Shown here piece by piece: positions 56,924 to 64,000 of a stretch of DNA of 64,000 nucleotides. The stretch is taken from contig NZ_JADQDF010000001.1 in the NCBI RefSeq assembly GCF_019263585.2, positions 5,156,501 through 5,220,500 of the forward strand, written 5' to 3'. The translations under genes and the position numbers were made by a program. The notes below the pieces were generated by a model that was not told where the DNA came from, did not search any database, and saw nothing but the letters and a program-made list of their open reading frames with translations. Each line of letters starts with the position of its first letter. The stretch's first letter is position 1. Source of the DNA: Pseudonocardia oceani. Its GTDB lineage: Bacteria > Actinomycetota > Actinomycetes > Mycobacteriales > Pseudonocardiaceae.

Positions 56924-57805
56924 ATGCCGCTGACACCCGCCGACGTTCACAACGTCGCGTTCAGCAAACCCCCTATCGGGAAGAGGGGGTACAACGAGGA
57001 CGAGGTCGACGCGTTCCTCGACCTCGTCGAGGCCGAGTTGGCTCGACTGATCGAGGAGAACGAGGACCTGCGCGAACAGGTCTCGGAGCTCGAACAACGA
57101 CTCGGGAACGCGCAAGCCGACCTGGAGGAGGCGCGGTCGCGCCCGCCTGCCGCGATGGCTGCGCCGGTGTCCCCACCGACGCAGCAGATCCAGCGCCAGG
57201 TGGAGCCGCCGCCGATGCGTCCGCCCATGGAGCCCCAGCGCTCCATGTCGGCGCCGCCTCCGCAGATGGCCGAGCCGCCGCACGACACGGGTGGTGACCA
57301 CCACGTGCAGGTCGCGAAGGTGCTCTCCATGGCCCAGGAGATGGCAGAGCGGCTCACCGCCGAGGCCAAGTCCGAGGCCGACTCCATGCTCAGCGACGCC
57401 CGGACCAAGTCCGAGCAGCTGCTCTCGGAGGCCCGCACCAAGTCCGACGGCCTCGTCAACGACGCCCGTGCGCGGGCCGAGACGATGCTGAACGACGCCC
57501 GGACCAGGGCGGAGACCCTCGAGCGCCAGTCGCGCGACAAGGCCGCGACCCTGGTGGGCGACGCCGAGCGCAAGCAGAACGAGATCATCGGCAGCATCAC
57601 CCGCGAGAAGACGGTGCTCGAGAAGAAGATCGACGAGCTCCGCACCTTCGAGCGCGAGTACCGCACCCGCCTCAAGACCTACCTGGAGTCCCAGCTCAGG
57701 GACCTGGAGGGTCGTGGCTCCGCTGCGCCGACCGACGGTCGGAACACGCGGGACGGTGGCTACGCGGCCACCGGGTACGGTCAGCGCGCCGACGCGGGTA
57801 GCTGA
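56924..57805 (+). CDS. wag31: Polar growth protein Wag31/DivIVA
   Basis: 293 residues. VHNVAFSKPPIGKRGYNEDE is the conserved membrane-curvature domain, followed by VDAFLDLVEAELARLIEEN and a coiled coil. A Pro/Met-rich interdomain (about 70-120) precedes the long C-terminal coiled coil with repeated (S/N)DARTK/R segments (about 135-260). It marks poles and recruits the elongation machinery. In mycobacteria PknA phosphorylates a Thr in the interdomain; an equivalent site is not obvious here. ATG at 56924 has GAGGTGATCCG before it. Confidence 0.95.
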   Translation: MPLTPADVHNVAFSKPPIGKRGYNEDEVDAFLDLVEAELARLIEENEDLREQVSELEQRLGNAQADLEEARSRPPAAMAAPVSPPTQQIQRQVEPPPMRPPMEPQRSMSAPPPQMAEPPHDTGGDHHVQVAKVLSMAQEMAERLTAEAKSEADSMLSDARTKSEQLLSEARTKSDGLVNDARARAETMLNDARTRAETLERQSRDKAATLVGDAERKQNEIIGSITREKTVLEKKIDELRTFEREYRTRLKTYLESQLRDLEGRGSAAPTDGRNTRDGGYAATGYGQRADAGS

Positions 57806-57874
57806 CCCAGACGCACCCGTACACCTACACGGCGGCGCGGCGGATCGACCGCGCCGCCGCATCCGGAGTGAAGA

Positions 57875-59290
57875 GTGCTGCTGCTGGTTCTGATCCTCGT
57901 CCTGATCGCGTTCGGCCTGCTGCTGGTCGGGTTCCTGTCCAGCAGCGTGATGTGGGCCTGGGTGTCGGTCGCCGTGAGCGTGGCGGCCGCCCTGGTCCTG
58001 CTCTACGACACGCTGCAGCGCAGGTCGGCCGTGCGGGCCGGGGACGAGCCGGCCACCGGCGCGGGCTCCGCGGACCACGAGGACGTCTCGACGTCCTCCG
58101 GTCCGGCGCGCCCGCTCGCGGGCACCGCACCCCGGGGTGACATCGAGCCCGTCACCGAGGTGATCCCGGTGATCCGGCCGTCCACGGGCTCCCTCGACGC
58201 GCCCACCCGGGCCGTCGATCCCCGCTTCGATCCCGAGGCGGACGCCCAGCAGACGGTCCTGATCCCCGCCGTCCAGCCGTCCGGCTCTCCGGACGGACCG
58301 TCCGGCGCTACCTCGGTGATCACACCATCGAGCGATTCTTCGTCACCCAGTGTCACCACGGGCGCCGCTGATCGTTCGTCCTCCGACTCCGCTCCCGATG
58401 CTGCGGCGGCCGACGGGGACACCGTCTCAGGCTCCGCCTCCGACGGCTCCTCCGCTCGCGACGGCTCCTCCGCTCGCGACGGCTCCTCCGCTCGCGACGG
58501 CGACGAGCCCGCCGAGCGCGTGTCGCTCGGCAAGAAGTCGTCGGACTCCTCTTCTCCGTCCTCCTCCTCCTCGGAGGAGACGGTGGCGACCGCCGCCCCG
58601 GCGGTCGGGGCCGACGCCCCGGGCGCGGGCGTCGCGCCCGGCACCACCGGTCCCGCGGCCGCCGCCACGGGCACCGATCCCGACTCGCTGTTCTCCAGCC
58701 CGTCGGAGGAGCGCGCCGCACGCGAGTCCGGCCGTCCCGCCGACGGGGGCTTCGGAGCCGGCGCCACGTCGTCGGGGGCCGGGCGTCCGGTCCAGCAGAG
58801 CGCGCCGTCGAAGCCCGTCGGGTCGTCGACGGCGGGCAGCAGCAGCGCGGCGGGCAACGGCGGTCCGGCGGGCAACGGCAGTTCGGCTGCCGAGGCCACC
58901 GCCGTCTTCGGCGCCGGTGCCGCGGGCGCGCCTTCCTCCACCTCCGCCGGCTCCACCCCGGGCGGGGCCGCCGCTGCCGAGTCCACGGCTGCCGGTTCGT
59001 CGGCCGTCGGAACGAACGGCGCCGACGACGCCTCGCCGCCCGCCGCCGACGGCGACCTCCCCGAGGAGCAGCCCGACGCCGCCGTCGCGGCGCTCGTCGC
59101 GGGCCTCGAGGACGAGGTCATCGTCATCGACGAGCAGCCGCGCTACCACGTCGCGGGCTGCCGCAGCCTGGTCGCGGCGGCGCTGATCCCGCTGCCGGCG
59201 CGCGAGGCCGTCGAGCTCGGCTTCACCCCCTGCGGCTGGTGCTCCCCGGGGCGCACCCTGGCCGGGCGGCACCCGGCCACGGCCCGCTAG
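57875..59290 (+). CDS. Two-TM protein with long Ser/Ala linker and C-terminal Cys/His motif
   Basis: 471 residues. Two helices (LLLVLILVLIAFGLLLVGFL and MWAWVSVAVSVAAALVLLY) occupy residues 1-47. About 370 residues are Ser/Ala/Gly/Asp-rich with no fold, including three exact SSARDG units. The last 55 residues are folded: VIVIDEQPRYHVAGCRSLV, then AREAVELGFTPCGWCSPGR. The YHxxxC...PCxxC spacing is that of the small Ada-type zinc motif found at the end of some nucleases. Its role is not known. In mycobacteria a short membrane gene (Rv2144c) occupies this place. GTG at 57875 has CCGGAGTGAAGA. Confidence 0.82.
   Translation: MLLLVLILVLIAFGLLLVGFLSSSVMWAWVSVAVSVAAALVLLYDTLQRRSAVRAGDEPATGAGSADHEDVSTSSGPARPLAGTAPRGDIEPVTEVIPVIRPSTGSLDAPTRAVDPRFDPEADAQQTVLIPAVQPSGSPDGPSGATSVITPSSDSSSPSVTTGAADRSSSDSAPDAAAADGDTVSGSASDGSSARDGSSARDGSSARDGDEPAERVSLGKKSSDSSSPSSSSSEETVATAAPAVGADAPGAGVAPGTTGPAAAATGTDPDSLFSSPSEERAARESGRPADGGFGAGATSSGAGRPVQQSAPSKPVGSSTAGSSSAAGNGGPAGNGSSAAEATAVFGAGAAGAPSSTSAGSTPGGAAAAESTAAGSSAVGTNGADDASPPAADGDLPEEQPDAAVAALVAGLEDEVIVIDEQPRYHVAGCRSLVAAALIPLPAREAVELGFTPCGWCSPGRTLAGRHPATAR
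58447..58500 (+). repeat. 18-bp in-frame tandem repeat
   Basis: Three identical units of GGCTCCTCCGCTCGCGAC encode GSSARD in the disordered linker. Perfect identity implies recent expansion. Confidence 0.85.
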
Positions 59291-59326
59291 TACCCGCCCG
59301 GGGAATACCGGGTGGCGCTCCGGCGC

Positions 59327-59576
59327 TACCCTGGACCTCACAGGCACCGATCCGGCCATCACCGGGGAGCCTCCGGAAGAAACGCGCGGCCCCGGCCGAG
59401 CGGAGTAGAACCGGACGGGACGGCCCGTCACAGCCGACCACGAGTGGTCGCGCCCCGTGCGCGGCAAGCGGGGTGGTACCGCGGCGTCCGCGTCGTCCCC
59501 GTGCAGGCAGCAGTCCGCGCCGCACGGCGACACAGGCGACACCCGTCACGCGACCACACGTCAGGGAGCACCACCC
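59327..59576 (+). promoter_or_regulatory. T-box leader of ileS (Ile specifier)
   Basis: TACCCT (59327-59332) is the likely -10. GGCCATCACCGGGGAGCCT holds the specifier ATC at 59358-59360 in a short stem I, followed by CTCCGGAAGAAA and GAGTAGAACCGG, which are conserved in actinobacterial ileS T-boxes. GGGTGGTACCGCGG at 59471-59484 is the T-box sequence itself. There is no terminator with a T-tract, so control is probably at translation, by hiding the ribosome-binding site. Uncharged tRNA-Ile would turn on ileS. Confidence 0.88.
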
Positions 59577-62500
59577 ATGTCCGGGTACCCCACCGTCCCC
59601 GCCCACCCGTCGTTCCCCGAGATGGAGCGCGAGGTCCTCGACTTCTGGTCGAAGGACGGCACGTTCGTCGCGTCCGTCCAGGGCCGCGACGCCGGGGAGA
59701 ACGGGGCCAACGAGTTCGTCTTCTACGACGGCCCGCCCTTCGCCAACGGCCTGCCGCACTACGGCCATTTGCTCACCGGCTACGTCAAGGACGTCGTCCC
59801 GCGCTACCGGACGATGCGCGGCAAGCACGTGGAGCGCCGCTTCGGCTGGGACACCCACGGCCTGCCCGCCGAGGTCGAGGCCGAGAAGCAGCTCGGGATC
59901 AAGGACAAGACCGAGATCGACGAGATGGGCGTCGCCGCGTTCAACGAGGCGTGCCGCGAGTCCGTCCTGCGCTACACCGACGAGTGGCAGGACTACGTCA
60001 CCCGCCAGGCCCGCTGGGTCGACTTCGACAACGATTACAAGACGCTCGACCTGGACTACATGGAGAGCGTCATGTGGGCCTTCAAGACCCTGTGGGACAA
60101 GGGTCTGGTCTACTCCGGCTTCCGCGTCCTCTGGTACTGCTGGCACGACGGCACCCCGCTCTCGGCCACCGAGACCAAGATGGACGACGTCTACCGCGAC
60201 CGGCAGGACCCCGCCGTCACGGTCGGCCTGCGCCTCACCGCGCCCGAGTCCGACCTGGACGGGGCGCTCGCGCTGATCTGGACGACGACCCCGTGGACGC
60301 TGCCGTCCAACCTGGCGATGGCGGTCAACCCCGAGGTCGACTACGTGCTGCTGGCTGCCGACGGTGAGCGCTGGGTGATGGCCGCGGCCCGCGTCGGCGC
60401 CTACGCCCGCGAGCTGGGCGAGGCCCCCGAGGTCCTGCGCACCTTCCGCGGCACCGAGCTCCTGGGGCTGTCGTACACGCCGCCGTTCGACTTCTTCGCC
60501 GGTCACGAGAACGCGCACCGCATCCTGGCCGCCGACTACGTCACCGTCGAGGACGGAACGGGCATCGTGCACATCGCCCCGGCCTTCGGTGAGGAGGACA
60601 AGGTCGTCACGGACGCGGCGGGGATCGAGACGGTCGTGCCCGTCGACACCGCCGGGAAGTTCGACTCGCGCGTGCCGCCGTACGAGGGCATGCAGGTCTT
60701 CGACGCCAACCCGCACATCATCACCGACCTGCGCGACGGCGCCCCGCACGTCCACGGGGTGCTGCTGCGCCGCGAGACCTACGACCATCCGTACCCGCAC
60801 TGCTGGCGCTGCGGCAACCCGCTGATCCAGCGGGCCGTCGACTCCTGGTTCGTGCAGGTCACGGCGTTCCGCGACCGGATGGTCGAGCTGAACCAGCAGA
60901 TCACCTGGGTGCCCGAGCACGTCAAGGACGGGCAGTTCGGCAAGTGGCTGGAGGGGGCGCGCGACTGGTCGATCTCCCGCAACCGCTACTGGGGATCGCC
61001 GATCCCGGTGTGGGAGTCCGACGACCCGGCCCACCCGCGCACCGACGTCTACGGCTCGCTCGACGAGATCGAGCGCGACTTCGGCGTCCGCCCGACCGAC
61101 CTGCACCGCCCCTACGTCGACGAGCTGACGCGTCCCAACCCGGACGACCCCACGGGCCGCTCGACCATGCGCCGCGTCCCCGAGGTGCTCGACTGCTGGT
61201 TCGAGTCGGGCTCCATGCCCTTCGCGCAGGTGCACTACCCCTTCGAGAACCGCGACTGGTTCGAGCACCACTACCCGGGCGACTTCATCGTCGAGTACAA
61301 CGGCCAGACCCGCGGCTGGTTCTACACGCTGCACGTGCTGGCCACGGCGCTGTTCGACCGGCCGTCGTTCCGGTCGTGCGTGGCGCACGGGATCGTGCTG
61401 GGCGACGACGGCCTGAAGATGTCGAAGTCGCTGAAGAACTACCCCGACGTCAACGAGGTGTTCGACCGCGACGGCTCCGACGCTATGCGCTGGTTCCTCA
61501 TGGCCTCGCCGATCCTGCGCGGCGGCAACCTCGTCGTCACCGAGCAGGGCATCCGCGAGGGCGTCCGGCAGGCGATCCTGCCGCTGTGGAACACGTGGTA
61601 CTTCCTCTCGCTCTACGCGGGTGAGCACGTCGGCACCACGCGGACCGACTCGACGCACGTCCTGGACCGGTACGTGCTGGCCAAGACGGCGGCGCTCGTC
61701 GACCGGGTCACCGCCGCGCTGGACGTCTACGACATCGCCGGCGCGTGCGAGCACGTCCGCGACCACGCCGAGGTGCTGACGAACTGGTACGTGCGCCGCT
61801 CGCGCGAGCGGTTCTGGGACGGCGACGCCGACGCGCTCGACACGCTGCACACCGTGCTCGAGGTGACCGCGCGCTTCGCGGCGCCGCTGCTGCCGCTCAC
61901 GACCGAGCGGATCTGGCAGGGGCTGACCGGCGGGCGTTCGGTGCACCTCGCCGACTGGCCGGCGTCGGGCGACCTGCCGCACGATGACGCCCTGGTCACG
62001 GCCATGGACCGCGTCCGCCAGGTGGCGTCCTCGGCGCTGTCGCTGCGCAAGGCCCGCGGGCTGCGCGTGCGGCTGCCGCTGGCGACGCTCACGGTGGCCG
62101 CGCCCGACGCGCCGTCGATGGAGCCGTTCTCCGACATCCTGCGCGACGAGGTCAACGTCAAGGACGTCGTGCTCACCACCGACGTCGCCGCGCACGGCCG
62201 CTTCGAGATCGCGGTCAACGCCCGCGCCTGCGGGCCGCGTCTGGGCGGCGACACGCAGAAGGTCATCCGCGCGGTGAAGGCGGGGGAGTGGGAGCAGTCG
62301 GCAGACGGCACGGTCACCGCGGGCGGCATCGCCCTGCTGCCCGGCGAGTTCACCGAGAAGCTCGTGGCGGCCGACGCGGGGGAGACCGCGGCGCTGCCCG
62401 GGTCCACCGGGCTCGTCGTGCTCGACACCGCCGTCACCCCGGAGCTGGCGGCCGAGGGCACCGCGCGCGACGTCGTGCGGGTGGTCCAGCAGGCCCGCCG

Positions 62501-62717
62501 CGACGCCGGACTCGACGTGTCCGACCGGATCGACCTGGTCCTGGACGCGCCGGAGCCGGTCCTCGACGCGGTGCGCGCCCACCAGGCGTTCGTGGTGGGC
62601 GAGGTGCTGGCCACCTCGGCCGGGTACGGCGAGGTGGCGGAGCCGACGCTGACGGGGGCGGTCACGGCCCCCGATGGCGGGTCGGTGCAGCTGAAGGTGC
62701 AGCTGACGCGCGCCTGA
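59577..62717 (+). CDS. ileS: Isoleucyl-tRNA synthetase (type 2)
   Basis: 1046 residues. The HIGH motif is NGLPHYGHLLTGYVKD near residue 60, and DDGLKMSKSLKNYPD near 613 is KMSKS. FGWDTHGLPAEVEAEKQLGI, the CP1 editing domain with TTTPWTLPSNLAMAVNPE and the EVLDCWFESGSMPFAQ block are all in place. Length and sequence are those of the eukaryote-like type 2 enzyme found in actinobacteria, which is naturally less sensitive to mupirocin. ATG at 59577 follows CAGGGAGCACCACCC. Confidence 0.96.
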   Translation: MSGYPTVPAHPSFPEMEREVLDFWSKDGTFVASVQGRDAGENGANEFVFYDGPPFANGLPHYGHLLTGYVKDVVPRYRTMRGKHVERRFGWDTHGLPAEVEAEKQLGIKDKTEIDEMGVAAFNEACRESVLRYTDEWQDYVTRQARWVDFDNDYKTLDLDYMESVMWAFKTLWDKGLVYSGFRVLWYCWHDGTPLSATETKMDDVYRDRQDPAVTVGLRLTAPESDLDGALALIWTTTPWTLPSNLAMAVNPEVDYVLLAADGERWVMAAARVGAYARELGEAPEVLRTFRGTELLGLSYTPPFDFFAGHENAHRILAADYVTVEDGTGIVHIAPAFGEEDKVVTDAAGIETVVPVDTAGKFDSRVPPYEGMQVFDANPHIITDLRDGAPHVHGVLLRRETYDHPYPHCWRCGNPLIQRAVDSWFVQVTAFRDRMVELNQQITWVPEHVKDGQFGKWLEGARDWSISRNRYWGSPIPVWESDDPAHPRTDVYGSLDEIERDFGVRPTDLHRPYVDELTRPNPDDPTGRSTMRRVPEVLDCWFESGSMPFAQVHYPFENRDWFEHHYPGDFIVEYNGQTRGWFYTLHVLATALFDRPSFRSCVAHGIVLGDDGLKMSKSLKNYPDVNEVFDRDGSDAMRWFLMASPILRGGNLVVTEQGIREGVRQAILPLWNTWYFLSLYAGEHVGTTRTDSTHVLDRYVLAKTAALVDRVTAALDVYDIAGACEHVRDHAEVLTNWYVRRSRERFWDGDADALDTLHTVLEVTARFAAPLLPLTTERIWQGLTGGRSVHLADWPASGDLPHDDALVTAMDRVRQVASSALSLRKARGLRVRLPLATLTVAAPDAPSMEPFSDILRDEVNVKDVVLTTDVAAHGRFEIAVNARACGPRLGGDTQKVIRAVKAGEWEQSADGTVTAGGIALLPGEFTEKLVAADAGETAALPGSTGLVVLDTAVTPELAAEGTARDVVRVVQQARRDAGLDVSDRIDLVLDAPEPVLDAVRAHQAFVVGEVLATSAGYGEVAEPTLTGAVTAPDGGSVQLKVQLTRA

Positions 62718-62752
62718 CCCCTCCGCCCGGGCCCCGGGAGGGGCCGGGCGAC

Positions 62753-62790
62753 CCCCGCGAGTCGGGGTGTGGCTGCGACCGAGTCGGGCT
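62753..62790 (+). repeat. Left arm of a 38-bp inverted repeat flanking yggU
   Basis: The sequence from CCCCGCGAGTCGG to GAGTCGGGCT is repeated in reverse complement at 63312-63349 with one mismatch in 38. In reverse complement it reads as a 22-bp unit, GCCCGACTCGGTCGCAGCCACA, plus the start of the next. Confidence 0.85.
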
Positions 62791-62897
62791 GCACCTGCGA
62801 CGGACGGATCCCAGCGAGTTTGCCTACCCCGCTCGGCGAGTTCGCGGTCTCGGTGGACGGGGGGCGGCAGGTTCCGGGTGGCGGCAACGGAGGCGGG

Positions 62898-63179
62898 ATG
62901 AAGGTGGCGGTCCGGGTACGGCCCGGGGCGCGCGCGGACTCCGTCGGCGGGTCTTGGGAAGGACCGCGCGGGCGGGCGCTGCTGGTGTCGGTGCGGGCCC
63001 GGGCCGTCGACGGGGCCGCGAATGCCGCCGTCGTCGCGGCCCTGGCCTCGGCGTGGGGAGTGCGGCGCGGCGACGTCGAGATCGTGAGCGGGCTCCGGGG
63101 GCGGGACAAGGTCGTGGAGGTCGCGGGCGACGACGTGGTCGTGCGGGCGGCGGTGGAGAGGCTGCTCGGTCCGTCTTGA
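62898..63179 (+). CDS. yggU: DUF167 (YggU) family protein
   Basis: 93 residues. MKVAVRVRPGARADSVGG starts the fold, AVDGAANAAVVAALASAWGV is the conserved GxAN helix, and DVEIVSGLRGRDKVVEV follows. The function of this small conserved family is unknown. GGAGGCGGG stands just before the ATG. It lies between two inverted copies of a 38-bp repeat, in a section of short ACTCG-rich repeats. Confidence 0.88.
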   Translation: MKVAVRVRPGARADSVGGSWEGPRGRALLVSVRARAVDGAANAAVVAALASAWGVRRGDVEIVSGLRGRDKVVEVAGDDVVVRAAVERLLGPS

Positions 63180-63369
63180 CCCCGCCGCTCACGAACGGGG
63201 ATGGCCAACTCGCCGGGCGTGGAGGGCACACTCGCCGGGGCTCGGGCGGCGAACTCGCCGGGGTGGTTGGCGGACTCGCGCGCACTCAGTGCCCGACTCG
63301 CTCGCAGCCAGAGCCCGACTCGGTCGCAGTCACACCCCGACTCGCGGGGTTTCGTGTTGGGTGTGTGTC
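63180..63369. other. ACTCG-rich repetitive spacer
   Basis: 190 bp of short repeats built on ACTCG: AACTCGCCG, CACTCGCCG, GAACTCGCCG, GACTCGCGCG, then 22-bp units starting near 63291 and 63313 (GCCCGACTCGCTCGCAGCCAGA and GCCCGACTCGGTCGCAGTCACA). No credible ORF was seen. Confidence 0.6.
63312..63349 (-). repeat. Right arm of the 38-bp inverted repeat flanking yggU
   Basis: Reverse complement of 62753-62790 with a single mismatch. It also contains the second of the 22-bp direct units in this spacer. Confidence 0.85.
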
Positions 63370-64000
63370 GTGGATGTGGGTGCGGGCGGGGAGACGGCTG
63401 CGGAGCGGTGGGCGGGGCGGCAGGAGGGTCGGGGGATCCCGCCCGAGATCCTGGCGCGGGCGCCCGCGTCACCCTGGCTGCACGACCCCTCCTACTTCGT
63501 GGCGCCCGAGGTGCCGCTCGACACCCCGTCCCGCAGCGTCGCGCTCGACCTGCTGGACGCCGGCGGCACCGTCCTCGACGTCGGGGCGGGCGGTGGGGCC
63601 GCCAGCCTGGCGCTGGCCGGGGCCGTCACGCACCTCACCGCGGTCGACCAGCAGGTCGACATGCTGGAGGTCCTCGCCGCCGGGGCCGCGGCGCGCGGCA
63701 TCCCGGTCCGCACGGTCCGCGGCCGCTGGCCGGACGCCGCCGCCGACGCCGGTAGGGCCGACGTCGTGCTGAGCCACCACGTGCTGCACAACGTCGTCGA
63801 CCTGCCGCCCTTCCTGCGCGCCCTCACCGCGGCCGCGGGCCGCGGAGTGGTCGTCGAGATGCTGGCCGAGCACCCGATGGCCTGGCTCGATCCGCTCTGG
63901 GTGCGGTTCCACGACCTGCACCGCCCGCCGCCCGCGACCACCGACGACGCCGTCGCCGTGCTGCGCGAGCTCGGCGTCGACCCGCGGGTGCTGCGCTGGG
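63370..64000 (+). CDS. Class I SAM-dependent methyltransferase (3' end outside window)
   Basis: 210 residues are visible and the frame is open to the right edge. The start region is GRGIPPEILARAPASPWLHD, motif I VLDVGAGGGAASLALAG, then LTAVDQQVDMLEVLAAGA (motif II), ADVVLSHHVLHNVVDLPPFL (motif IV) and VVVEMLAEHPMAWLDPLW. The substrate is unknown. GTG at 63370 was chosen; GTG at 63361 or 63376 are in frame and possible, and there is no clear ribosome-binding site. Confidence 0.8.
   Translation, partial: MDVGAGGETAAERWAGRQEGRGIPPEILARAPASPWLHDPSYFVAPEVPLDTPSRSVALDLLDAGGTVLDVGAGGGAASLALAGAVTHLTAVDQQVDMLEVLAAGAAARGIPVRTVRGRWPDAAADAGRADVVLSHHVLHNVVDLPPFLRALTAAAGRGVVVEMLAEHPMAWLDPLWVRFHDLHRPPPATTDDAVAVLRELGVDPRVLRW

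Noticed and set aside
59223..62582. 1119-codon minus-strand reading frame antisense to ileS
   Set aside because: No domain is visible, composition is Val/Gly/Arg/Asp-rich, and it mirrors the codon pattern of ileS.
63180..63369. Tiny reading frames in the ACTCG-rich spacer
   Set aside because: They come from the repeats themselves and have no ribosome-binding site or domain.

Overview
The window looks like chromosome of a very GC-rich actinomycete that makes mycobacterial-type envelope, most likely a member of the Pseudonocardiales (Pseudonocardia-like; the genus is an inference). The grounds are codon use with G/C in nearly every third position, frequent GTG starts, ATGA/GTGA stop-start overlaps, many TANNNT boxes 6-7 nt before a start codon (leaderless transcription), LexA boxes of the TCGAAC-N4-GTTCGA type, and a gene order that from memory follows the Mycobacterium tuberculosis segment Rv2191 to Rv2144c almost step by step. 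No tRNA, rRNA, transposase, integrase or CRISPR array was seen.

Region 1 (1-11.3 kb): a DEDDh exonuclease (3' end outside the window) with DNA-damage promoter motifs, an NYN-domain protein, a small double-CxxC protein, an NlpC/P60 peptidoglycan hydrolase, the mannosyltransferase PimB', a FadD15-type acyl-CoA synthetase, two SRPBCC proteins separated by a metallophosphoesterase, an ArsA-like ATPase, a CxxC protein and a ROK glucokinase. Region 2 (11.3-17.1 kb): a divergent HxlR regulator/MFS exporter pair with a palindromic operator, a membrane protein, a PlsC acyltransferase and a MASE1-PAS-PAS-GGDEF cyclase. Region 3 (17.2-32.8 kb): an exoribonuclease, class II DAHP synthase, a PknL-like kinase carrying PASTA repeats next to its probable DNA-binding substrate, an isoprenoid/carotenoid operon with the mannosyltransferase mptA inside it, MTHFR, an LppM lipoprotein, a GNAT protein, an SOS-type pair (DUF6504 and HEPN), an orphan ParA, a methyltransferase and a DUF3040 protein.

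Region 4 (32.9-59.3 kb): a TgpA/DUF58/MoxR set runs away from a complete division and cell-wall (dcw) cluster: mraZ, rsmH, ftsL-like, ftsI, murE, murF, mraY, murD, ftsW, murG, murC, ftsQ, ftsZ, pgeF, ylmE, sepF, yggT, wag31, followed by a membrane protein with a C-terminal Cys/His motif. Together these make UDP-MurNAc-pentapeptide and lipid II, polymerise septal peptidoglycan and place the Z-ring and the growing pole. The mraZ promoter carries 10-bp-spaced MraZ boxes, a long structured element lies between mraZ and rsmH, and murE has its own promoter. Region 5 (59.3-64 kb): a T-box leader with an Ile specifier in front of ileS, a yggU gene between 38-bp inverted repeats, and the start of a methyltransferase.

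The most interesting material is regulatory and structural: LexA- and PafBC-type damage promoters, the mraZ-rsmH structured RNA, tiny coupling ORFs, stop-codon-spanning tandem repeats, long extragenic palindromes, and carotenoid genes interleaved with lipomannan biosynthesis.
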